A DNA stretch of 64,000 nucleotides. Origin: Paenibacillus mendelii. GTDB taxonomy: Bacteria; Bacillota; Bacilli; Paenibacillales; Paenibacillaceae. Below, in pieces: positions 53,405-62,092 of this stretch (its first letter is position 1; each line of letters starts with the position of its first letter). The notes below the pieces were generated by a model that saw only the letters and a program-made list of their open reading frames with translations, did no database searches and was not told the origin of the DNA. The stretch covers positions 221,321 through 285,320 of the forward strand of contig NZ_JANHOF010000007.1 in assembly GCF_024498075.1 (NCBI RefSeq). The letters run 5' to 3'. The translations under genes were made by a program, and so were the position numbers.

Positions 53405-54361
53405 ATGGGGCTTCCGAGGGGAATGATACTGCCGGACGGCTCTTTGGATGGGAGGCTGATCGCTACGCGGGACGCACTGTATACGGGCATGAACGGCAGC
53501 AGCGTCGAGCGTCTCCGCCTGACGGTTGGCGGCAGCTGCATCTTTAAGCCGCTCACCAATGACGGACAGTGGGGCTCTGAGCTGTGGGTTTACAAGCATG
53601 TCCTGCCTTATTTTCCGCCCTTATACCCGCGTCTGCTCGCGGCTTCCATAGATAGTCAAGAAGGGAGACACTGGCTTCTCTTCGAAGATCTTGGCGCTCT
53701 GGATCATACATTCCGGGAGGAGACGGCTGTTGAGCTTATACGGTATATGGCTTGGTGGCACGCCTTCCCGACGGGCGGACTTCGCGATGGTCCGCTCCAA
53801 GGGCCGAAGCCGCCCATCGAGATACTCGCCGCGGAACTTATTTCGGATGAAGAGCATGTGCTGCAGACAGGCGTGGAGCTTGGGGTAAACACCACATATC
53901 TCCAAGAGGTGTTGAATATTCTCAAGGCGGAAGAGACGCCGTTCGGACAAGAGAAGGTGCTGTCGCATGGAGACCTGCATGCGGGCAATTATGCCTTGTC
54001 CGATGGGCGCTTAATCGTGCTCGATTGGGAGCATATGCACCTGAACTCGCCTTTCTGGGATTTGTATCATGTGCTGGACATGTCTCACCCGACGTTTCCC
54101 GGAAGTATGACGGAGAAGGTGAGAGAAAGGCTGCTGGACGTATATGCGGCTCAGAGGAAGCGGCAAGGCAGCAAGCTGGATACGGAGTTGCTCCACAGGG
54201 AATATGCCTTGTATGCTGCGGTGTTCTCGATCTGGATGCTGCGGCTGATCGATGGCGACATCCGCCGCGGCTCGGCACTGTGGCCGCTGTCCGCGTTAAT
54301 CAGGCAGCGGCAGGAAACGTTGACAAGCTTGAACCAGTGCTTGGGACGGTTATTGGGATGA
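53405..54361 (+). CDS. Aminoglycoside-phosphotransferase-like kinase
   Basis: The 318-residue protein has the APH/choline-kinase fold: catalytic loop HGDLHAGNY (Asp and Asn) and the metal-binding DWEH. The N-lobe has SCIFKPL with a Lys for ATP and WLLFEDLG as hinge. ATG 53405 follows GGAGG. These enzymes phosphorylate antibiotics, homoserine, thiamine or sugars; the target cannot be told from the sequence. A hairpin follows, then a small membrane gene. Confidence 0.85.
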   Translation: MGLPRGMILPDGSLDGRLIATRDALYTGMNGSSVERLRLTVGGSCIFKPLTNDGQWGSELWVYKHVLPYFPPLYPRLLAASIDSQEGRHWLLFEDLGALDHTFREETAVELIRYMAWWHAFPTGGLRDGPLQGPKPPIEILAAELISDEEHVLQTGVELGVNTTYLQEVLNILKAEETPFGQEKVLSHGDLHAGNYALSDGRLIVLDWEHMHLNSPFWDLYHVLDMSHPTFPGSMTEKVRERLLDVYAAQRKRQGSKLDTELLHREYALYAAVFSIWMLRLIDGDIRRGSALWPLSALIRQRQETLTSLNQCLGRLLG

Positions 54362-54370
54362 ACACTGCTT

Positions 54371-54392
54371 GCAGCTCATATGTATGAGCTGC
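54371..54392. terminator. Perfect hairpin after the kinase gene
   Basis: GCAGCTCATA and TATGAGCTGC form a perfect 10-bp palindromic stem with a 2-nt centre. There is no U-tract, so it is only a weak terminator candidate. Confidence 0.45.
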
Positions 54393-54514
54393 GGTGTGCT
54401 GCTCAAGGCAACCTTGATAATGGCAGGATGCGCCGATGCTGCAGGCATCTCGCAACCTTTTTGCCTGGTGCACCGTAGGAGAAGCCATCACAAACCGTTT
54501 GGAGGCGAAGCGTC

Positions 54515-54976
54515 ATGAGAAGCATCAAGCCTGGAAGAGGACCTTCTGCGATGGGAGCGGCAGGCAGTGTATTTGCCATTATTTTCGGCATTATTTGGAC
54601 CGTAATTGCATTTAACATCACGAAGGATGCTCCTTTCCCTTTGATCAGCGTCGTCTTCCCGCTGTTCGGTATCGCCTTCATCGGCATGGGCATCGTGCAG
54701 GCGGTATACCATTACAAGAACGCCACCTCCCGCAACCGGATGTCCCTGCTCGACATTGTGGACGAGAAGGAGGAGCCGGATCCGCTGAACCTTCGTTTCG
54801 GGAGCGGCGGTTCCATGAGCGACAGCATTGATCCAAATGATGTTGATTCGGTTCAGAATGGGAATCGTGCGCGGGGACAGAGAACCCGTAAATATGCCGG
54901 AAACTATTGTCCGTTCTGCGGCGATAAGGTGGAGGCAAACTTCGCGTTCTGCCCGGGCTGCGGGAAAGAGATTTAA
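54515..54976 (+). CDS. Zinc-ribbon membrane protein
   Basis: A 153-residue protein with two predicted membrane helices (about residues 14-35 and 43-65), a flexible acidic linker, and a C-terminal zinc ribbon CPFCG-x(9)-FCPGCG carrying four Cys ligands. The topology places the ribbon in the cytoplasm. I know no function for this arrangement. The ATG at 54515 is preceded by GGAGGCG. It lies about 95 bp upstream of the helicase gene in the same direction. Confidence 0.78.
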   Translation: MRSIKPGRGPSAMGAAGSVFAIIFGIIWTVIAFNITKDAPFPLISVVFPLFGIAFIGMGIVQAVYHYKNATSRNRMSLLDIVDEKEEPDPLNLRFGSGGSMSDSIDPNDVDSVQNGNRARGQRTRKYAGNYCPFCGDKVEANFAFCPGCGKEI

Positions 54977-55071
54977 GAAGGATACAATCTAAGGTGCGCG
55001 GGACGCTCCGGCCGTGATACAATGGAGGAACAAATGTTCTCTCGCATGAGGGCAGGCAGGAGAGGCGTATA

Positions 55072-57399
55072 ATGGCGGATACGGTTCAAATTTCTGTAAG
55101 GTCGCTTGTCGAATATGTGTACAGGAGCGGGAGCATCGAATCCGGATTCCACACGACGACAACTCTGACGGACGGCACGAAGGCCCATCAGAAGATCCAG
55201 AAGCTCTATGGCGAGAAGGATCGCAAGGAAGTATATGTGAAGACGGAGATGCCCCGCGGCGATCTCCTCTTTGTCGTGGATGGGCGCTGTGACGGCCTGC
55301 TCGATTTGGATGAAGGGCTTACCGTGGATGAAATCAAGTCTACGTCGGGCAGCATAGAAGCCATTGGCGATGATGGATACCCGGTTCATTGGGCGCAAGC
55401 GATTTGCTACGCCTATATGGTGGCGGAGGAGCGGGGGCTTCCTAGCATGCGCATTCAGCTCACCTACGTTCAGGTGGATACCGAAGAGCAGCGCAGGTTC
55501 GTCCGTGAGATGACCTTCGAGGAGCTGGCACAGTTCATGGAAGAGATGGTTCGCGGCTACGCCCCTTATGCGGAGCAGAGACACCGTCATGTCATCGCCC
55601 GCGCTGCCAGCATGAGGGCGCTGCCTTTCCCCTTCGACGCGTACCGGGAAGGGCAGCGGAAGCTGGCCGGATCGGTGTATCAGTCCATAGCGGATAAACG
55701 CAAGCTGTTCGCCAAGGCGCCAACGGGAACAGGCAAGACGATCTCGACGCTGTTCCCGGCAGTCAAAGCGATCGGCGAAGGACTGCTTTCGCGATTGTTT
55801 TATTTGACGGCCAAGACGATTACCCGAACCGCCGCAGAAGATGCATTGGCCCTGATGCAAGCGAGAGGGCTGCATATGCATACGGTAACGATAACGGCCA
55901 AGGAGAAGGTGTGCTTCCAGTCGGAGATGCGCTGCTCCAAGGAGTTCTGCGAATATGCCGACGGCTATTATGATCGCGTGAACGGCGCTTTGCTGGACAT
56001 GCTGTCCCATGAGACGGCTATGACCCGGCAGGTAGTGGAGCAATATGCCCGCAAGCACAAGGTATGCCCCTTCGAGTTCTCGCTGGATGCCGCCTACGCC
56101 GCAGATGGCATCATCTGCGATTATAACTACATTTTCGATCCGAAAGTAAATTTGAAGCGGATGTTCGAGGACCAGAAGCGGCAGACGGCATTGTTGGTCG
56201 ACGAAGCGCATAATCTGGTGGACCGGGGCAGGGAAATGTACTCCGCCGAGCTGAATAAGGCGGATTTCCTTGAGCTTGCGCGGACGTTCAAGGCGATTCG
56301 AACAGATGTATATGAAGCCTCCAAGGAAGTGAACCGGCATCTGCTCAGTGTACGCAAAGCAATGGGAGAACAAAAGACCCTTGTCGAGTCAGAGCGGCCG
56401 GAAACGCTTATCGAGCTGGTCGAGTTCTTCGTGTATACGGCGGAGAAGGTGCTTGCTGCAGGGACGCTGGGCGTGGAGCATGCGCATGCGGCCTCGCTGC
56501 TGCTTGATGGTTATTTTACCGCCCAAGACTTCCTGCGCATTGCCAATCTGTATGACGAGCGTCACGTCACCTACACGGAATGCTTCAAGAGCGAGGTGCA
56601 CGTCCGGATGTTCTGTCTGGACCCCTCGTATCTGCTCGGTCAGATGGGTAAAGGCTTCCGCAGTCATATTTTCTTCTCCGCCACGCTGTCTCCTCTCAGC
56701 TTCTACGTAGAGATGCTTGGCGGCAGCGAGGAGGATTATGCCGTTGCGATCCCGTCGCCGTTCTCGCACGAGCAGCTGGATGTCATCATTCAGCCGCTGT
56801 CCACGCGCTATCAAGACCGTGAACGGACGAAGGAACCGCTCGCGAGAATGATCAGGCAGATCACGGAGAAGAAGCAGGGTAATTACCTGGTGTTCTTCCC
56901 TTCGTATGCGTATATGACCGATGTGTACGAACGGTTCATGACGATAGATGGAGGGCAGGAGCACGCAGATATCCTCATCCAGCAGACGGGCATGTCTGAG
57001 GAGGAACGAGAGCGGTTTCTAGCCGCTTTCGATGCTGCCAACGCAAGGACGCTCATCGGATTTGCCGTCATGGGCGGCATTTTCTCCGAAGGCATCGATC
57101 TGGTGGGAGACCGGCTAAGCGGGGTCATTGTCGTCGGCGTAGGGCTTCCGCAGCTTGGCTTGGAGCGGAATGTAATTAAAGACTATTTCGAACGGACGGG
57201 CAGGAACGGCTATAATTACGCCTACGTCTATCCCGGCATGAACAAAGTGCTGCAGGCGGGAGGACGATTGATCCGCTCGGAGCAGGATCGCGGCACACTC
57301 GTGCTGGTGGACGACAGATACCTGAAGGCGCAGTATCAACGGCTGCTCCCCGACGAATGGAGATCGTATTCGGTCGTGAACATGGAGAGCCCCCACTGA
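55072..57399 (+). CDS. Nuclease-XPD/DinG-type helicase fusion
   Basis: The 775-residue protein joins an N-terminal PD-(D/E)XK nuclease-like domain (Asp in GRCDGL and Glu-Ile-Lys in VDEIKST near residues 70-90) to a superfamily 2 helicase of the XPD/DinG group. Walker A is APTGTGKT (about 220), the DEAH box is LLVDEAHN, and four Cys in VCFQSEMRCSKEFC and HKVCPFEF between them should hold an iron-sulfur cluster. Motifs V-VI (GGIFSEGIDL; QAGGRLIRSEQDRG) are intact. It should unwind and cut DNA 5'-3'; role in repair or defence is not known. Confidence 0.88.
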   Translation: MADTVQISVRSLVEYVYRSGSIESGFHTTTTLTDGTKAHQKIQKLYGEKDRKEVYVKTEMPRGDLLFVVDGRCDGLLDLDEGLTVDEIKSTSGSIEAIGDDGYPVHWAQAICYAYMVAEERGLPSMRIQLTYVQVDTEEQRRFVREMTFEELAQFMEEMVRGYAPYAEQRHRHVIARAASMRALPFPFDAYREGQRKLAGSVYQSIADKRKLFAKAPTGTGKTISTLFPAVKAIGEGLLSRLFYLTAKTITRTAAEDALALMQARGLHMHTVTITAKEKVCFQSEMRCSKEFCEYADGYYDRVNGALLDMLSHETAMTRQVVEQYARKHKVCPFEFSLDAAYAADGIICDYNYIFDPKVNLKRMFEDQKRQTALLVDEAHNLVDRGREMYSAELNKADFLELARTFKAIRTDVYEASKEVNRHLLSVRKAMGEQKTLVESERPETLIELVEFFVYTAEKVLAAGTLGVEHAHAASLLLDGYFTAQDFLRIANLYDERHVTYTECFKSEVHVRMFCLDPSYLLGQMGKGFRSHIFFSATLSPLSFYVEMLGGSEEDYAVAIPSPFSHEQLDVIIQPLSTRYQDRERTKEPLARMIRQITEKKQGNYLVFFPSYAYMTDVYERFMTIDGGQEHADILIQQTGMSEEERERFLAAFDAANARTLIGFAVMGGIFSEGIDLVGDRLSGVIVVGVGLPQLGLERNVIKDYFERTGRNGYNYAYVYPGMNKVLQAGGRLIRSEQDRGTLVLVDDRYLKAQYQRLLPDEWRSYSVVNMESPH

Positions 57400-57430
57400 G
57401 CGATCAACGGCTGCTGCTGTGTTAGGAAGG

Positions 57431-57470
57431 AAAGAACCGCCGAGGGCATTCCCCCGGCGGTTCTTTCGTT
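57431..57470. terminator. Bidirectional terminator after the helicase
   Basis: AAAGAACCGCCG (57431-57442) pairs with 57455-57466. T residues follow in plus direction and A residues precede, so it can also end the convergent ABC operon. Confidence 0.88.
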
Positions 57471-57518
57471 TCGTATGCGAAATGATATCAACCACTGCCA
57501 ACTGCTAGCCAGCCTTTC

Positions 57519-58241
57519 TTACAGAACTTGCTCGAGAAAACGGGCAGCGCGTTCGCTTTGCGGCTGTCGGAAGAATTGCTCCGGATCGGCCCGCTCAATC
57601 AGCTTGCCGCCATCTAGAAAATAGATCGTGTTGGCCGCTTCGCGGGCGAACTTCATCTCATGCGTTACGATCAGCATCGTCATGCCGGTCGAGGCGAGAT
57701 CGCGGATAACGGCGAGCACCTCCTTGACCATCTCCGGATCGAGCGCGGATGTAGGCTCGTCGAAGAGCAGAATCTCCGGGTCCATGGCCAGGCTGCGCGC
57801 AATCGCGACACGCTGCTTCTGCCCGCCGGACAGCTTCGAGGGATAGACGTCGGCTTTATCCTGGAGACCGACGCGTTCGAGCAGCTGCAGTCCCTTCGTT
57901 CGCGCTTCTTCAGCGGACAGCCCCTTCACTTTCATGGGTGCGAACGTAATGTTATTCATGACGGTCATATGCGGAAACAGATGAAAATGCTGAAACACCA
58001 TGCCAACCCGCTGACGGATCCGGGTAATATCGTTTTTCGGATCGGTAATGTCCGTTCCGTCGATTATAATCTGGCCTTCTGTCGGTGTTTCCAGCAGATT
58101 AAGGCAGCGCAGGAAGGTTGACTTGCCGGAGCCGGAAGGTCCAATGATCGCCACGACCTCCCCGCGGCTTACGGATGTTGAGATGTCTCGCAGCACTTCC
58201 AGCTTACCGAAGGTTTTGGACAAATGTTGGACATCAATCAC
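57519..58241 (-). CDS. Polar amino-acid ABC ATP-binding protein (GlnQ-like)
   Basis: The 240-residue ATPase starts at GTG and overlaps the previous gene by 8 bp. Walker A GPSGSGKST, signature LSGGQKQRVAIARSLAMDP, Walker B ILLFDEPTSALDPEMV, switch His in VTHEM and the family segment VFQHFHLFPHMTVMNNI identify the GlnQ/HisP group. It powers the fused binding protein-permease encoded just before it. Confidence 0.95.
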   Translation of the reverse strand: MIDVQHLSKTFGKLEVLRDISTSVSRGEVVAIIGPSGSGKSTFLRCLNLLETPTEGQIIIDGTDITDPKNDITRIRQRVGMVFQHFHLFPHMTVMNNITFAPMKVKGLSAEEARTKGLQLLERVGLQDKADVYPSKLSGGQKQRVAIARSLAMDPEILLFDEPTSALDPEMVKEVLAVIRDLASTGMTMLIVTHEMKFAREAANTIYFLDGGKLIERADPEQFFRQPQSERAARFLEQVL

Positions 58242-59772
58242 TGCGGCGCATCCTCCTTTCTAGCAAACGGGCAAGTGAGGTCAACACAAGCACGAGAATG
58301 TAATAGATCGCCCCGATGAATAAGAGCGGCTCCAGCGCGCGGCCGGTATCGGCCTGGACGACATTCGCCCTGCGCATCAAATCGGCGACGCCGATCACGG
58401 AGATGAGCGACGATTCCTTGACCAGCGCAACGCATTCATTCACGAGCGCCGGAAGGATGGTCTTGATCGCCTGCGGAAAAATGATGCTGACCATCATCGT
58501 TCCGTATGGGATGCCGAGCGCCATCGCGGCTTCGCGCTGGCCTTTGTCCACGGCAAGAATGCCGCCTCGGATCGTCTCCGACAGGTAGGCGGCCGAGTTC
58601 AAGCCGAATGCAAGGCCGGCCGCCTGCAGCGCCGTTATATCGTAGCCGGTCAGCTGCGGTGTGGCATAATAAAAGAGAATCAGCTGCAGCAGCAGCGGGG
58701 TACCGCGGAATACGGACGTGTAGACCGTCGCGAACCATTGCAGCGGCTTGATGCTGGATATTTTGAATAAGGATAGAATGGCACCCCACACGAAACCGAA
58801 CAGCGCGGATACGAATGTGAACAGAAGCGTGATGAACACGCCGCGCAGCAGATAGCTGGCGTAGCCTTCCAACACACCAAAGTCGATGACTCCGGAGCCC
58901 CGCTTGTTCTCTTCCTCGTTCTCGTTACCGAACCACTTGTCTGTAATCGCCTGCAGCGTGCCGTCATTCTTCATTTCTTCCAGCACGCGGTTGAAATCAT
59001 TCGTGAGCGCAGAGCCCTTCGGGAATGCGATGGCATACCCTTCGTCCCCGGAGGACGCCGGAATCATATTGAATTTAAGCTCCGGATTCGACGTGGTATA
59101 TTCCAGCGCAATCGCATCCTCGATGATGGCGGCGTCCAGCCGGCCTGCCCGGATCTCTTGAATCATATCGGGAATGCGGTTCAGCTTCTTCACGGACGCG
59201 TCCTTCAATTCTTGGGTGACTTTCTCCTGTGTGGAGCCCAGCTGCACCCCGATCCGCTTTCCCTTCAGCTGATCCAGAGAGGTGAAATTATCCTCTTCGC
59301 TGGAGACGATCGTATTCCGTGCGGCATAGTAGCTATCGGAGAAATCGATGCTCTGCTTGCGCTCCTCCGTCACCGACATCGCCGACATGACGAAGTCGAC
59401 CCGTTTGGTTTGCAGTGCCGCGAGTAAACCGTTGAAATCCATGCTGGATATCTTCAGCTCATAGCCCAGCTTATCCGCAATGTGGTTGGCTATGTCGATG
59501 TCCATGCCGATGATCTCGCCGCCGCCCTTGGCATCGACGCTTTCATAGGGGGCATAGTCGGGTGACGTACCCATCACAATCGTTTTCTTCTCGGCATTAT
59601 CTGTCGCTGCCTCCTGGCTGGTCTCACCCAGGAGGCCGGCAAATAAGTCTCCCGATCCCGCCTGATCGGAGCCGCTGCCGAATAGTGATAATGCATGGAC
59701 GTTCGTAAAGCCGCCTGTTAGCACTAGAATGCCGACAAGCGCCGTCAATGTCCATTTCAACATTTTGCTCAT
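58234..59772 (-). CDS. Fused amino-acid binding protein-permease
   Basis: The 512-residue protein unites two normally separate subunits. Residues about 1-30 are a signal or anchor, 60-290 a family-3 amino-acid binding protein (GTSPDYAPYESVDAKGGGEIIGMDIDIANHIADKLG; IGVQLGSTQE), and 300-510 an HisM/GlnP-type permease (LRGVFITLLFTF; FRGTPLLLQLILFYYATPQL; EAMALGIPYG EAA loop reads REAAMALGIPYG). Such GlnP-like fusions import glutamine, arginine or cystine in Firmicutes. The ligand here cannot be deduced. Confidence 0.92.
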   Translation of the reverse strand: MSKMLKWTLTALVGILVLTGGFTNVHALSLFGSGSDQAGSGDLFAGLLGETSQEAATDNAEKKTIVMGTSPDYAPYESVDAKGGGEIIGMDIDIANHIADKLGYELKISSMDFNGLLAALQTKRVDFVMSAMSVTEERKQSIDFSDSYYAARNTIVSSEEDNFTSLDQLKGKRIGVQLGSTQEKVTQELKDASVKKLNRIPDMIQEIRAGRLDAAIIEDAIALEYTTSNPELKFNMIPASSGDEGYAIAFPKGSALTNDFNRVLEEMKNDGTLQAITDKWFGNENEEENKRGSGVIDFGVLEGYASYLLRGVFITLLFTFVSALFGFVWGAILSLFKISSIKPLQWFATVYTSVFRGTPLLLQLILFYYATPQLTGYDITALQAAGLAFGLNSAAYLSETIRGGILAVDKGQREAAMALGIPYGTMMVSIIFPQAIKTILPALVNECVALVKESSLISVIGVADLMRRANVVQADTGRALEPLLFIGAIYYILVLVLTSLARLLERRMRRSD

Positions 59773-59815
59773 CGTGTGATCCTCTTCCGAAAATAGATTT
59801 TGTTAAAAAACGCGC

Positions 59816-59827
59816 ATAGTATACTAT
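59816..59827. promoter_or_regulatory. Palindrome in the promoter of the amino-acid ABC operon
   Basis: ATAGTATACTAT is a perfect 12-bp palindrome about 45 bp before the fused gene on the minus strand. It contains TATAGT/TATACT -10-like boxes with TTGAGG or TTGTTT at 15-18 bp, so a dimeric repressor could bind over the -10. Confidence 0.5.
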
Positions 59828-59983
59828 ACCCAAAAGAGAAACAATCCCTCAATGTAGAAAATATTCCTGCTGCTCCGGGGCGGAGAATGGAAAATGTTAT
59901 TAATATCCTTTTGCCGACTTGAATCTCTGGCTCGCTTTGCGCATGATAGAGTAACAAACAAGAGTGGAAGGAGAACGTCAGCG

Positions 59984-61975
59984 ATGAACGAGCAACATCA
60001 TACGATGCGCAATGTAGGCTTGTTCGCTCACGTCGATGCCGGCAAGACGACGACAACGGAGCAGATGCTGTTCCGGAGCGGACAGCTGCGGTCGCTAGGC
60101 AGCGTGGATACGGGCACGACCCAGACGGATTCGCTGGAAGTGGAGCGCCAGCGGGGGATATCCGTCCGGGCTGCCGTTACGAGATTATCGTGGGGCGGAA
60201 CGGACATCAACTTGGTAGATACGCCCGGGCACGTCGATTTTCTGTCCGAAGTCGAGCGTTCGCTGCGGGTCATGGACGGCGCTGTCCTTATCGTATCGGC
60301 GGTCGAAGGTGTGCAGGCGCAGACGGAGGTCATCTGGCAGGCACTGCGGGAGCTGCGGATTCCTACCCTAATCTATGTGAATAAAATGGATCGGATCGGA
60401 GCCGATGCTGATGCGGTGCTGAAACAGATCGGCCGTCTGCTCTCCCGCCAAGCGGTGCCTATAAGCGCTCCTGACGGCCAAGAGGCCGATTTCGGCGGAT
60501 CTGCCGATTTACTGAGCGGCGATGAATGGCCATTGAAGGCTGAGGCCTATCGGGAGAAGCTGATGGAGGCCGTGGCGGAGCGGGATGAAACGGCAATGGA
60601 GCTGTATCTGGAGCAGGGCGAGCTGGATTCTTCCTTGATGCTGCCCCACCTCATTGAAGGCGTTCACGCCAGCGAGCTGTTTCCCGTCCTGTTCGGCGCA
60701 TCGGGCCGGGGCATTGGGGTGGAGGCACTGCTGGATGCGATCGTCCGGTACATGCCTCCTCCCGCGGGGAGCGTGGAAGCTCCGTTATCCGGCGTCGTAT
60801 TCAAAATCGAGCGTGATCCCGCTATGGGGCGAATCGCTTTCGTCCGTCTCTATGACGGCGTCATCCGCAACCGGGATATGATTCGGAATTATACCCGTCA
60901 GCTGGAGGACAAGGTGACGCAAATTCGCCGGTTGATCGGGCAGAAGACAGAGGATATCGGCGTCTTACGGGCGGGTGACATCGCAGCCGTATATGGCTGG
61001 AACCGGGCTCGAATCGGCGATATCGTGGGATCGCCGGATGGGGTGCCAGGCGAGAAGCGGCTTGCGGTGCCGCTGCTAACCGTGCAGGTGCAGTGGCGCA
61101 ATGACGCGGAATATCCGGCTGTCGTGACGGCCTTTCAAGAGCTGGCCGACGAGGATCCGCTGCTTGATCTGCAGTGGCTGCCTGAAGAGCGGGAGCTTCA
61201 TCTGAAAGTGATGGGGCAGATTCAAGTTGAGGTGCTCACCCATCTGCTGCAGAGCCGGTTCGGCCTGCAGGTGACCTTCGGGGCACCGAGCGTCATTTAC
61301 AAGGAAACGCCGGCTTCCGCGGGAGAGGGCTTCGTCGCCTATACGATGCCCAAGCCGTGCTGGGCGATCCTGCGATTCCGGATTGAACCCGGCGAGCGTG
61401 GAAGCGGGCTTACCTATACATCGCTGGTTAGAGGAGAGCAGCTGCTTGACAGCTATCAGAACGAAGTGGCGCGCCGCGTGCCGGAGGCGCTGCAGCAGGG
61501 GCTTCGAGCGTGGGAGGTTACCGACCTTCGCGTTACGCTCGTCGAGGGCGAGCATCATGTGTGGCATACGCATCCGCTCGACTTTGTCGTGGCGACCCCG
61601 ATGGGCATCATGAATGGCCTCATGAACACGGGGACGAAGCTGCTGGAGCCGCTGCTCCGGTTCCGGTTATCGGTCCCCGAGGAGTATGGAGGCAAGTTGA
61701 TGAATGAGCTCATCATGATGCGCGGCGAGTTCGATACGCCCGTTGTCCGTCAAGAGCGGATGGAAATTGAGGGGCTGCTGCCGGTCGCGACCTCTCTTGA
61801 GTTTCCGGCCCGGCTTGGATCGTTGACCAAGGGCCGCGGGACGCTGTCCGCTTTCTTCGCGGGCTACCGGGACTGCCCGCCGGATGTCGATGTCGAGCGG
61901 CTTCGCCGGGGCGTTAATCCTCTCGATCAGGCGAAGTATATTTTGGCGGTGCGCAATGCGCTCTCTAACCAGTAA
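59984..61975 (+). CDS. TetM-like ribosomal protection GTPase
   Basis: The 663-residue translational GTPase starts at ATG 59984 after GGAAGGAG. The G domain has HVDAGKTT, the switch regions with RGISV and DTPGH, and NKMD. Order of domains and length match the Tet(M)/Tet(O)/OtrA ribosomal protection group rather than EF-G, which is about 30 residues longer. The usual loop residues that contact the decoding site cannot be verified here. It may protect against tetracycline-like drugs or be a housekeeping relative. Confidence 0.88.
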   Translation: MNEQHHTMRNVGLFAHVDAGKTTTTEQMLFRSGQLRSLGSVDTGTTQTDSLEVERQRGISVRAAVTRLSWGGTDINLVDTPGHVDFLSEVERSLRVMDGAVLIVSAVEGVQAQTEVIWQALRELRIPTLIYVNKMDRIGADADAVLKQIGRLLSRQAVPISAPDGQEADFGGSADLLSGDEWPLKAEAYREKLMEAVAERDETAMELYLEQGELDSSLMLPHLIEGVHASELFPVLFGASGRGIGVEALLDAIVRYMPPPAGSVEAPLSGVVFKIERDPAMGRIAFVRLYDGVIRNRDMIRNYTRQLEDKVTQIRRLIGQKTEDIGVLRAGDIAAVYGWNRARIGDIVGSPDGVPGEKRLAVPLLTVQVQWRNDAEYPAVVTAFQELADEDPLLDLQWLPEERELHLKVMGQIQVEVLTHLLQSRFGLQVTFGAPSVIYKETPASAGEGFVAYTMPKPCWAILRFRIEPGERGSGLTYTSLVRGEQLLDSYQNEVARRVPEALQQGLRAWEVTDLRVTLVEGEHHVWHTHPLDFVVATPMGIMNGLMNTGTKLLEPLLRFRLSVPEEYGGKLMNELIMMRGEFDTPVVRQERMEIEGLLPVATSLEFPARLGSLTKGRGTLSAFFAGYRDCPPDVDVERLRRGVNPLDQAKYILAVRNALSNQ

Positions 61976-62013
61976 AGTGCTTTTTGCATCATACTATTCA
62001 TAAGAATAAGGCT

Positions 62014-62050
62014 AGAAGTTCCCGCCGGCTTCGGTGGGGACTTCTTATTG
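62014..62050 (+). terminator. Intrinsic terminator after the TetM-like gene
   Basis: AGAAGTTCCC (62014-62023) pairs with 62036-62045 with one wobble, followed by TATTG. Confidence 0.7.
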
Positions 62051-62092
62051 TTGTATAATAGATGAATCATAACGAACAGGTGGGGTCTTCCG

